In this document: in pieces, positions 17,508 through 25,380 of the stretch
Position numbering within the stretch: the stretch's first letter is position 1
Layout: each line of letters opens with the position of its first letter
Origin: Flavobacteriaceae bacterium
GTDB taxonomy: Bacteria; Bacteroidota; Bacteroidia; Flavobacteriales; Flavobacteriaceae
Assembly: GCA_018402135.1 (NCBI GenBank)
Contig: JAGYJF010000006.1
Coordinates: 62,001-126,000 of the forward strand
Direction: 5' to 3'
Length of the DNA: 64,000 nt
Position numbers and translations under genes: made by a program
Notes under the pieces: generated by a model
Told to the model about the DNA's origin: nothing
What the model saw: the letters and a program-made list of their open reading frames with translations, nothing else
The model's database searches: none

Positions 17508-19007
17508 TTAAATAATAGTACCCATTTTCGCGACCTTTCTTTTAAGAATAGATGGCCGTACCGAAGAGAAACCAAGGATGAGTCCTTGTTGTTTGGCTTC
17601 TCCAACATAGCATTTACTTAACGAAAAAGTTGTGATCTCATTTTGATTGAGCTGTTTTATGACTTCTTTTTCGTGGTCTATTGAAGCGCTCGATTTAAAA
17701 TGTGCAATTAGATGAAAACTGGAGAAGGGCTTCTCTTGGAGATACATGTTTCGACTTACTTTTTCAAACTCTGAAACGAATATATCATGTCTCTCATTTG
17801 CAACTTCTATACAGTTTTTCAGGTGTTGATAGAGGTAATTTTTTTCTATAAATTGGTTCATTACTACCTGTATCGAAGGAGACACAAATCTATGTGAATG
17901 TTCTTGAAGCGCTTCTACGGCTTCTATTAAATATTCCGGAACCAGCATATAGCCAAGACGAATGGACGGATGCAGTAGCCTATTAAAGGTTCCCATATAA
18001 ATGGTTCGGTCTTCATTGTCTAAACTGTATAAAGTTGGAATGCTTTCTGTGGTATTTGCTATTTCATGCTCGTAGTCATTTTCAATTATTAAAGATTTGT
18101 TGTTAGATGCCCATTGCAATAATTCTTGCCTTCTTTTAAGGCTCATTCTGGTACCCATTGGGTATTGATTGGAAGGCGTCACATGAACAATTTTTGGCTG
18201 TTCGTTTTCAATTGCTCTTAATTGATTAATATCTATACCTTCGGCATCCAAATCTATCGGAATTAAGTTTGCCTGAGAGCTTTTAAAAACAGAATGTACA
18301 TTTGGAAAAAGCGGATTTTCTACGACTACTGCATCATCTTTATCTATTAACGTGTTGGCGATTAAATAAAGAGATTGTAAGGAGCCTGACACAATCACAA
18401 TGCGGTCAGGTTGGCACTTGATATTTCTGCTAATATTTAAATAGTTACTAATACTATTTTTCAACTCCCTTATTCCTGTAGATTGGGAGTAGTTCAGTCC
18501 TGAGGATTTAATATGACGCCAATAGGTATTTAATAATTTTTTCCATTGATTTACAGGAAATACATCAATAGGAGGTAAACCTGGTCTAAATGCTAAATTA
18601 TTATTGGGCAATCGGTTAATTAAATTTATATTTTGCAGGTATGAATTTCCTTTCTGTGAAATTTTTGGATAGAGGTGTTTATCGCGTAATTGTTCAGATA
18701 TATTTTTTATTGCTTTAGGGGTTGATTTGGCGTAATTTACAGTATTACCTGAACCCATTTTGGCTTTTATCAGCTTTTCTAATTGCAATAATTCGTAAGT
18801 TTTAATTACCGTCGTTCGTGACAGGCCTAGTTCATCAGCCAAAATTCTGGTTGGGGGTAAAACCCAGTCATTAGGTAATTCTACAGTTACAATGCATTGT
18901 TTTATAGCTTGGTAAAGAAGGATGTATTTATTGGTTACTACACCTTCTTTTTGTTGATGGAATTTATTTTTAATACGATGAACGGCAAAGTTATGATTGG
19001 TATTCAT
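17508..19007 (-). CDS. MocR-type transcriptional regulator (GntR HTH + aminotransferase-like domain) lacking the PLP lysine
   Basis: A 499-residue regulator with a GntR-type winged helix (about 25-95; LPPTRILADELGLSRTTVIKTYELL) joined to a fold-type-I aminotransferase-like domain (about 135-499). MocR proteins normally bind PLP through a lysine in a GTFSK motif; here the motif is GTFNRLLHPSIRLGY, so Ser and Lys are replaced by Asn342 and Arg343. The PLP-ring Asp311 (IENDYEHE) and Arg350 (RLGY) remain. It may sense a ligand without a Schiff base. It lies between the two gene arms it probably controls and has box pairs on both sides, one overlapping its own codons 2-5, which suggests autoregulation. 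Confidence 0.92.
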   Translation of the reverse strand: MNTNHNFAVHRIKNKFHQQKEGVVTNKYILLYQAIKQCIVTVELPNDWVLPPTRILADELGLSRTTVIKTYELLQLEKLIKAKMGSGNTVNYAKSTPKAIKNISEQLRDKHLYPKISQKGNSYLQNINLINRLPNNNLAFRPGLPPIDVFPVNQWKKLLNTYWRHIKSSGLNYSQSTGIRELKNSISNYLNISRNIKCQPDRIVIVSGSLQSLYLIANTLIDKDDAVVVENPLFPNVHSVFKSSQANLIPIDLDAEGIDINQLRAIENEQPKIVHVTPSNQYPMGTRMSLKRRQELLQWASNNKSLIIENDYEHEIANTTESIPTLYSLDNEDRTIYMGTFNRLLHPSIRLGYMLVPEYLIEAVEALQEHSHRFVSPSIQVVMNQFIEKNYLYQHLKNCIEVANERHDIFVSEFEKVSRNMYLQEKPFSSFHLIAHFKSSASIDHEKEVIKQLNQNEITTFSLSKCYVGEAKQQGLILGFSSVRPSILKRKVAKMGTII

Positions 19008-19026
19008 AAGTTGTAATAATTGGTAT
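18993..19026 (+). promoter_or_regulatory. direct-repeat operator between the MocR gene and the hydrolase gene
   Basis: ATGATTGGTAT (18993-19003) and ATAATTGGTAT (19016-19026) repeat with a 23-bp period, identical in spacing to the site at 17447-17480. The first box lies inside codons 2-5 of the MocR gene, the second in its leader. Both point towards the plus-strand hydrolase gene at 19087. Confidence 0.7.
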
Positions 19027-19086
19027 TTTAAAGGTAGTCTTTTTTAAGGTTATTTTACTTATATTTAATTCTTAATATAATTTTGA

Positions 19087-20019
19087 ATGAACCTTAATTC
19101 AACATTAAAAATAACACTGCTAATTTTTTTTGCAAGTTTTTTGTTTCACTGTAGCGGAGATGATTCCGCAACAGGCAATGATAATCCAATTATTGATAAC
19201 CTCTCTCAAGGAGTTGGTATGTTTGAGTTTGCTTATGACCCAATGGGATTCAATAAAACTTTAAAAGTGTATTATTACATACCCGAAAATAAAACAGCAG
19301 AAACACCTATTCTGTTTGTTTTTCACGGTGCTGGCCGAAATGCCAGAGATTACCGAAATGCCATGCAAAGCAAAGCAGATCAATTTGGTTTTATTGTGAT
19401 TACTCCAGAATTTTCAATCCAAAATTTCCCTTCAGGCGACCAGTATAATTTAGGAAATGTTTTTGTAGACGGCGATAATCCGTCGCCTTCAACACTAAAT
19501 TCTGAACGTGAATGGACTTACTCAATCATCGAACCCTTATTTGATTACGTGAAAATTCAAATTAACAATAGTAATGCAACTTACGATGTGTTTGGTCATT
19601 CGGCTGGTGCGCAATTTGCACATCGTTTTTTAATGTTTAAACCAAATGCTAGGGTAAATAAAGCCGTGATTTCGGCTTCGGGTTGGTACACATTCCCAAA
19701 TACTTCAATTGATTTTCCTTACGGATTTAAAGATAGCCCACTGGAAAATCTTAATCTGAGTAGTATGTTTTCAAAACAAATTTATGTGCAGGTTGGAGCA
19801 AACGATAACAATCCTAATGAGTCAGGACTTAGACGAAACGAAATGGCAGATGCTCAAGGCACCAATAGAAAGGATAGAGCAATTAACTTTTATCAATTTT
19901 CGGAGCAATTAGCACAAACCAATAGTCTAAATTTTAATTGGAATTTCGACATCATCGAAAATACAGATCATAATTATATTCCAGCATCGCAAAATGGCGC
20001 AGATTTAATCTATAATTAA
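19087..20019 (+). CDS. alpha/beta-hydrolase lipoprotein, PHB-depolymerase/LpqC-like
   Basis: A 310-residue exported hydrolase. A lipoprotein signal ends at Cys22 (FASFLFHC). The hydrolase core begins near residue 45 with the oxyanion segment FVFHGAGRNARDY, nucleophile Ser172 in VFGHSAGAQ, probable acid Asp240 in VGANDNNP and His295 in ENTDHNYIP. The family includes PHA depolymerases, feruloyl esterases and, as I recall, the poly(aspartic acid) hydrolase PahZ1 that cuts beta-aspartyl amide bonds. It is divergent from the MocR gene and 11 bases from the dicarboxylate symporter gene. With isoaspartyl dipeptidase in the same locus, a beta-amide endohydrolase role is an attractive inference. An ordinary esterase is the alternative. 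Confidence 0.8.
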   Translation: MNLNSTLKITLLIFFASFLFHCSGDDSATGNDNPIIDNLSQGVGMFEFAYDPMGFNKTLKVYYYIPENKTAETPILFVFHGAGRNARDYRNAMQSKADQFGFIVITPEFSIQNFPSGDQYNLGNVFVDGDNPSPSTLNSEREWTYSIIEPLFDYVKIQINNSNATYDVFGHSAGAQFAHRFLMFKPNARVNKAVISASGWYTFPNTSIDFPYGFKDSPLENLNLSSMFSKQIYVQVGANDNNPNESGLRRNEMADAQGTNRKDRAINFYQFSEQLAQTNSLNFNWNFDIIENTDHNYIPASQNGADLIYN

Positions 20020-20030
20020 ACACCAACACT

Positions 20031-21473
20031 ATGAGTTTATCAAAGAAAAAGATAGGACTTTTTCTAGGACCAATTTTATTTATTATTATCAAATTTTTTA
20101 TTGAACCTGAAGGATTAAATGATACTGCGGTGTCTATTTTGGCATCCACCATTTGGATTGCCGTTTGGTGGATTACTGAGGCTATTCCTATCGCGGTAAC
20201 AGCTTTGTCACCAATTATTTTGTTTCCATTGTCTGGTGGGTTATCCTTAAGTGAAACTACGGCATCCTATGGTCATAAATATGTTTTTTTATTTGTTGGC
20301 GGATTTATTCTGGCCATTGCGATTGAAAAATGGCATTTACATAAACGCATCGCCTTACATATCATCAAGCTTGTTGGTACCAATGTTAACCGAATTATTC
20401 TCGGTTTTATGTTAGCAACGGCATTTTTATCGATGTGGATTTCTAATACTGCTTCAGCGGTGATGATTTTACCAGTTGGAATGGCCATCATTTTTCAATT
20501 GCAAGACAATCCTAATACAAAGGAAGATGAAAATTTAAAGTTTGGAAAAGCGCTCATGTTAGCCATAGCCTACAGTGCCTCTATTGGTGGTATGGCAACC
20601 TTAATAGGAACGCCTCCAAATCTCGTATTGGCCGGTATTGTTGAAACATCTTATGGTAGCGAGATATCATTTTACCAGTGGTTTAGCTTTGGATTTCCTG
20701 TAAGTGTAATGTTATTATTTGTTTGCTGGTTGTACTTAACGAAGTTCGCCTTTAAATTTGAATCTAAAGAATTTCCTGGAGGAAGAACGGAGATAAATAA
20801 ACAGTTAAAAGCGCTTGGAAAGGTTTCTTTTGAAGAAAAGTTAATCTTGATCGTGTTTGCCTTAACCGCCTTGGCTTGGATAACACGATCCTTTATATTG
20901 GTTAAAATTGCTCCTGCTATAGATGATACTATTATCGCTATTATCACTTCGGTGGTGTTATTTTTACTGCCGTCAGGAAAGAAACACACCCCATTAATAA
21001 CATGGGAAGATGCCGTTAAATTACCTTGGGGTATTTTGTTATTATTTGGTGGCGGTATGGCTTTGGCGCTGGGTTTTGAAACTAGTGGTCTTGCCGCATG
21101 GATAGGTAGTCAAATGACTTCATTAACTAATGTTTCGATATTATTACTCATATTTATTTTAATTGCTTCGGTAAATTTTTTAACGGAAATAACGTCAAAC
21201 CTTGCAACAACAGCCATGTTATTACCTGTTTTAGTTTCTATGGCCGCTCTAGTAGATGTGCATCCTTATATATTACTGGTCGCCGCAACGGTGGCCGCTT
21301 CATGCGCCTTTATGTTACCGGTGGCAACGCCTCCAAATGCGGTAGTTTTTGGCTCGGGTTATTTGAAAATAGACGATATGGTTAAAAAAGGATTTTGGAT
21401 GAATATAATTTCAATTGTGCTTCTTTCTTTAATTGTTTATTTCGTTTTACCGTTGCTTTGGGGACTGAGCTAA
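20031..21473 (+). CDS. DASS (SLC13)-family sodium:dicarboxylate symporter
   Basis: A 480-residue inner-membrane symporter of the divalent anion:Na+ family (SdcS/CitT-like). The two pseudo-symmetric SNT motifs that bind substrate carboxylate and sodium are visible: SMWISNTASAVMILP (about 140-154) and TEITSNLATTAMLLP (about 383-397). A GTPPNLVLAG loop follows the first and an ATPPNAVVFGSG loop the second. Eleven or more hydrophobic segments and normal length support a complete gene. It is 11 bases downstream of the hydrolase gene, hence co-transcribed. In this locus it most likely brings in C4-dicarboxylates or aspartate-like products. Sulfate or citrate cannot be excluded from sequence alone. 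Confidence 0.9.
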   Translation: MSLSKKKIGLFLGPILFIIIKFFIEPEGLNDTAVSILASTIWIAVWWITEAIPIAVTALSPIILFPLSGGLSLSETTASYGHKYVFLFVGGFILAIAIEKWHLHKRIALHIIKLVGTNVNRIILGFMLATAFLSMWISNTASAVMILPVGMAIIFQLQDNPNTKEDENLKFGKALMLAIAYSASIGGMATLIGTPPNLVLAGIVETSYGSEISFYQWFSFGFPVSVMLLFVCWLYLTKFAFKFESKEFPGGRTEINKQLKALGKVSFEEKLILIVFALTALAWITRSFILVKIAPAIDDTIIAIITSVVLFLLPSGKKHTPLITWEDAVKLPWGILLLFGGGMALALGFETSGLAAWIGSQMTSLTNVSILLLIFILIASVNFLTEITSNLATTAMLLPVLVSMAALVDVHPYILLVAATVAASCAFMLPVATPPNAVVFGSGYLKIDDMVKKGFWMNIISIVLLSLIVYFVLPLLWGLS

Positions 21474-21521
21474 ACGCAATAATGTAAATGACTATAGCAT
21501 TTAGTTTCAAAAATACTATGG

Positions 21522-21989
21522 CTATTCTATGCGCTTATAGTTTTCAGCATAAATTCTGTAGCCTTCATCATCTGTTACTATTTGGGAGTAAGAGTTTTTA
21601 TCTATGTCTAATTGATAAAAAAACTGATCTGACACTGAAGTTAAATTTTCCATGGCTGCCGATCCATATTTAACGGTCTCTGAAAGTGTGCTATCTGTTT
21701 GAACATAGGTTCCAAATCCGTGCCACTCGGTAGAATCTTTAGGTACTTTTTTAGACCACATAAAGTGACCTTTGGTGTACATTTTTATTTGCTGAACGTC
21801 GTCATTTGCTTCAAATACATTCACAACTTCATTGCCTTGATAGTTATAATAACCAATCAATTCCCACGTGCCTTCTAGGCTTAGAGTTTCACTTTGCGTG
21901 TCTTCAGTAGGCTGCTCAACAACTTCTTTTTTATCCACACAAGAAGAGAAAAGGAACATGCCAATTAATAAATAAGAAAAAAGTTTCAT
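21522..21989 (-). CDS. small lipoprotein, lipocalin-like hypothetical
   Basis: A 155-residue predicted lipoprotein (lipobox LFSSC, Cys17) with an acidic linker (about 18-38) and a beta-rich domain opening with SLEGTWELIGYYNY, the kind of motif found at the start of lipocalin-like domains in Bacteroidota. The body contains MYTKGHFMWSKKVP and ends NYKRIE. It stands alone, convergent to the DASS symporter gene, and is therefore probably not part of the catabolic locus. I do not recognise a named family, and no function is assigned. Confidence 0.75.
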   Translation of the reverse strand: MKLFSYLLIGMFLFSSCVDKKEVVEQPTEDTQSETLSLEGTWELIGYYNYQGNEVVNVFEANDDVQQIKMYTKGHFMWSKKVPKDSTEWHGFGTYVQTDSTLSETVKYGSAAMENLTSVSDQFFYQLDIDKNSYSQIVTDDEGYRIYAENYKRIE

Positions 21990-22119
21990 TTGTTTAAGTT
22001 TTAAAATTAGCTATCAAAAGGTACAAAAAAATTGCGACTTTTAAATTTTATTTTTAGTTACTTTAATTACTGTAACCATCTTTTTACACTCAATTCTCTA
22101 AGTTTAATATTTAAAATTC

Positions 22120-22127
22120 TACTTTTG
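22120..22127 (+). promoter_or_regulatory. -7 element of the trxB promoter
   Basis: TACTTTTG matches the Bacteroidota TAnnTTTG -7 consensus 21 bases before the trxB ATG. No clear -33 TTG is seen. Confidence 0.5.
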
Positions 22128-22148
22128 TAAAACTAAACAATGTGAAAA

Positions 22149-23129
22149 ATGAGCGAATCAATAGAAAAGATAAAATGTTTAATTATCGGGTCTGGACCGG
22201 CAGGTTATACTGCTGCCATTTATGCGGCTAGAGCAAACATGTTCCCTGTTTTATATCAAGGTGAACAGCCTGGTGGACAGTTGACTACTACTAACGAAGT
22301 TGAAAATTTCCCAGGATATCCTGACGGTATTACTGGTCCGGATATGATGATCGAGTTACAAAAACAAGCCGAGCGTTTCGGAACTGATGTACGTCATGGT
22401 TGGGTTACAAAAGTTGATTTTTCTGGCGATGTTCACAAAGCTTGGATTAATAACGAAACAGAAATACATGCCGACACAATTATTATTTCTACTGGGGCTT
22501 CAGCTATCTATTTAGGTTTACCTTCAGAGCAAAAATACTTAAAACTTGGAGGTGGTGTTTCTGCTTGCGCGATTTGCGATGGATTTTTCTATCGCAACCA
22601 AGATGTGGTTATTGTTGGAGCAGGTGATTCTGCTTGTGAAGAGGCACATTATCTGTCTAAACTTTGTAAAAAAGTAACCATGTTGGTTAGACGTGATGAA
22701 TTTAGAGCTTCTAAAATCATGCAGGATCGGGTGAAAAACACAGTAAATATAGAAATACTTTATAACACAGAGACCGAAGAAGTGCTTGGGGATGGGCAAG
22801 TAGTAACCGGTGTAAGAGTGAAAAATAATATCACAGGTAAATTAAAGGAAATTCCTGCAACCGGATTTTTTGTGGCCATTGGTCATAAACCCAATACAGA
22901 GATCTTTAAGGACTTTTTAGAACTAGATAAAACGGGGTATATCGTCAATAAACCTGGAAGTGCTAAAACCAATATACCAGGCGTTTTTGTATCTGGTGAT
23001 GCAGCGGATCATGTTTACAGACAAGCCATTACAGCAGCAGGTACTGGCTGTATGGCGGCATTAGATGCTGAACGTTATTTAGCTGCTACAGATAGCACCT
23101 TTGAAGTAAGTACTTCTACTTACAACTAG
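22149..23129 (+). CDS. trxB: thioredoxin-disulfide reductase
   Basis: Cytoplasmic NADPH-dependent flavoenzyme that reduces thioredoxin. The 326 residues include the FAD-binding GSGPAGYTAAIYAARA (about 14-29), the redox-active CAIC (Cys140, Cys143), the NADPH-binding VIVGAGDSACEEA right after it, and the C-terminal FAD motif GVFVSGDAADHVYRQAITAAGTG. It is monocistronic: a -7 element lies upstream and a strong terminator follows. Length and motifs are canonical. Confidence 0.97.
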   Translation: MSESIEKIKCLIIGSGPAGYTAAIYAARANMFPVLYQGEQPGGQLTTTNEVENFPGYPDGITGPDMMIELQKQAERFGTDVRHGWVTKVDFSGDVHKAWINNETEIHADTIIISTGASAIYLGLPSEQKYLKLGGGVSACAICDGFFYRNQDVVIVGAGDSACEEAHYLSKLCKKVTMLVRRDEFRASKIMQDRVKNTVNIEILYNTETEEVLGDGQVVTGVRVKNNITGKLKEIPATGFFVAIGHKPNTEIFKDFLELDKTGYIVNKPGSAKTNIPGVFVSGDAADHVYRQAITAAGTGCMAALDAERYLAATDSTFEVSTSTYN

Positions 23130-23152
23130 TCCATAATAAAATATTTAATTAT

Positions 23153-23181
23153 AAACCGAAGTTATTGCTTCGGTTTTTTTT
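23153..23181 (+). terminator. rho-independent terminator of trxB
   Basis: A 9-bp perfect stem (23153-23161 with 23168-23176) and a six-base loop run into T8, 23 bases after the trxB stop. Confidence 0.88.
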
Positions 23182-23297
23182 GTACGCTTAAATCAGTAAA
23201 ATGTTTTAAATCATAACCTTAAGTAAATGTATGATGAATATCATTTTTTTAGAGGCACAGATGCTTCAACTTTGTGCCATAATTAAAACAATTCATT

Positions 23298-23882
23298 ATG
23301 ACATCATACAAAACAATAAACGGATTAAAAGTATTACTACTAACTGTTTTATTTAGTTTTTCATTTTTAGCTATAGGACAAAACTTCACATTAAATCAAA
23401 GTGATTCTTCTCTTAAAATATTTGGCACTTCAAATGTTCACGATTGGGAAATCAATGCCGATGAACAAAAGGGCTCTATATCTTTTAAAGATGCAGCCAA
23501 TGCTGAAATCTCCAAATTAGAAATCATTATTACTGCCGAAGCCTTAAAAAGTGGAAAAAACGGCATGGATAAAAACACGTACAAAGCACTTAATACTAAA
23601 ACATATAAGCAAATTAAATATGTTTATGGAAGCACGACTTCTAATGAAAAAATAGGCGATAATCTTTATAAAATAAACACTCAAGGCGAGCTTACCATTT
23701 GTGGTGTAACCAAACCTATTTCGCTTTCATTTAACATGACAACCAATAATAATATCATCAACTTAAAAGGTGAAAAGAAAATAAAAATGACGGATTACAA
23801 TGTTGAACCACCAACAGCTTTATTAGGCACCATTAAAACTGGAGATGAGGTAAATATAGTATTCGACACTAAATTAAAATAA
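23298..23882 (+). CDS. YceI-family periplasmic lipid-binding protein
   Basis: A 194-residue secreted protein with a signal peptide (about 1-27, ending AIGQ) and one YceI domain, a lipocalin-like barrel that binds polyisoprenoid or amphiphilic chains in characterised members. The typical stretches TSNVHDWEINAD, KSGKNGMDKNTYKAL and LTICGVTKPISL are present, with the closing YNVEPPTALLGTIKTGDEV. It is 35 bases upstream of an outer-membrane barrel gene, and a second, diverged YceI gene follows that barrel. I infer a handover of a lipid-like compound between periplasm and outer membrane; the ligand is unknown. Confidence 0.9.
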   Translation: MTSYKTINGLKVLLLTVLFSFSFLAIGQNFTLNQSDSSLKIFGTSNVHDWEINADEQKGSISFKDAANAEISKLEIIITAEALKSGKNGMDKNTYKALNTKTYKQIKYVYGSTTSNEKIGDNLYKINTQGELTICGVTKPISLSFNMTTNNNIINLKGEKKIKMTDYNVEPPTALLGTIKTGDEVNIVFDTKLK

Positions 23883-23917
23883 TAACAAAAAACCAATAAA
23901 ACTAAACAAATACAATT

Positions 23918-25183
23918 ATGAGAACACAATTAAAATTAATCGCAGTGCTTGTGGCCATGTTAACCGGATTTAACTTCTACGGGCAAAGTAAAAGGGATTT
24001 AGATAATTACAGACAACCAGACAAGCGCGGCATTAACGTGTTTGAAGCACCAAAGGATTCTATTAGTACTTTTGACGCTATAAACGTGAGAATTGGTGGC
24101 CAATCAGCACTTCAATATCAAGACATAAGTCACGAAAATTCAGGAGCAGTTGCTTTAAAGGAAATTGGAGGGAACTTTAACTTGGCTACCGCAAACTTAG
24201 ATTTAGATGTTGTTTTAATGGACGGTGTTCGTATGCATTTAAGAACTTATTTGTCATCACGTCACCACCCAGAACCTTATGTAAAAGGCGGTTATATTCA
24301 GATAGACAAGTTAGATTTTGTGCGTGAAGGTTTTATGGAAGGCTTCATGAAATACGCTACCTTTAAAATAGGTCATATGGAAAATAACTATGGTGATGCA
24401 CACTTTAGACGAAGTGATAACGCCCAAGCCATGTACAACCCATTTGTTGGTAACCTAATTATGGATGCCTTTACTACTGAAGTTGGCGCTGAATTATACT
24501 ACCAAAGAAGTGGCTTTATTGGTATGGTTGGTTTTACCAATGGTAAATTAAACCAAGACGTAGCCAATCCCGATACTGGTGGTGCTTCCTTTATAGCAAA
24601 ATTAGGTTATGATAAGCAGTTCAACGATGATTTTAGATTTAGATTAACTGGTTCTATTTACAATACAGGTGCTGTAAGAAATTCTTTCCTATACAATGCT
24701 GACCGCGCGGGTTCTAGATATTATTTAGTACTTGAAAATGAAGATGCTACAACTGTAGGGAATTTTAGATCTGGTAGATATAATCCTAACTTAAGAAACG
24801 AAATTACGGCTATTATGTTTAATCCATTTGTGAAATATAAAGGCTTAGAATTCTTCGGAACTTATGAAAATGCTACTGGTAAAGCTAATAGCGAACTTGA
24901 AGATAGAACGGCGACACAATTAGCTGGAGAGTTAATCTATAGATTTGGTCAAAACGAAAAATATTACTTAGGAACAAGATATAATAAGGTTGATGGTGAA
25001 GAAATGAACGGAGACGATATTGAGATTACAAGATTTAACTTATCGGCAGGTTGGTTTTTAACCAGAAATATTATGGCAAAAATAGAATATGTAAGTCAAA
25101 AGCATGACGGCTATAATTCTGCAAGTATCTTTAACGAAGGTAAATTTGACGGATTTATGCTAGAAACAGTTATTAGTTTCTAA
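23918..25183 (+). CDS. outer-membrane beta-barrel protein between two YceI genes
   Basis: A 421-residue exported protein with a signal peptide (about 1-22, ending FYGQ) and a long run of alternating amphipathic strands, ending in MLETVISF with C-terminal Phe, as expected of a BAM-assembled barrel. Features include RIGGQSALQYQD near the N-terminus, MRMHLRTYLSSRHHPEPYVKGG-like strands, and FKIGHMENNYGDAHFRRSDN, a porin-like conserved patch. It resembles porins of the Bacteroidota generally but I cannot name a family. The gene lies 35 bases after a YceI gene, so the two are probably one transcript closed by the terminator at 25203. Confidence 0.8.
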   Translation: MRTQLKLIAVLVAMLTGFNFYGQSKRDLDNYRQPDKRGINVFEAPKDSISTFDAINVRIGGQSALQYQDISHENSGAVALKEIGGNFNLATANLDLDVVLMDGVRMHLRTYLSSRHHPEPYVKGGYIQIDKLDFVREGFMEGFMKYATFKIGHMENNYGDAHFRRSDNAQAMYNPFVGNLIMDAFTTEVGAELYYQRSGFIGMVGFTNGKLNQDVANPDTGGASFIAKLGYDKQFNDDFRFRLTGSIYNTGAVRNSFLYNADRAGSRYYLVLENEDATTVGNFRSGRYNPNLRNEITAIMFNPFVKYKGLEFFGTYENATGKANSELEDRTATQLAGELIYRFGQNEKYYLGTRYNKVDGEEMNGDDIEITRFNLSAGWFLTRNIMAKIEYVSQKHDGYNSASIFNEGKFDGFMLETVISF

Positions 25184-25202
25184 TAGAAAAGTTAAAGTAA
25201 AG

Positions 25203-25254
25203 GTCTCATATTAAGCTATTTTTAAATAAAATGTGTTTAATGTGAGACTTTTTT
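25203..25254 (+). terminator. rho-independent terminator after the barrel gene
   Basis: A 14-base arm (25203-25216) pairs with 25235-25248 except for an A-C or G-T position, and six T follow. It separates the YceI-barrel unit from the second YceI gene. Confidence 0.75.
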
Positions 25255-25380
25255 CATACCTTTAGATAACCAAAATAAAAGATTACGTATGCCATATTTG
25301 TTATTGGGTTATGGAATATCCCGAAATAAATTAAAAACACCTGATCAATCTGACCTTTAAATAACAATAAATTTAAACAG

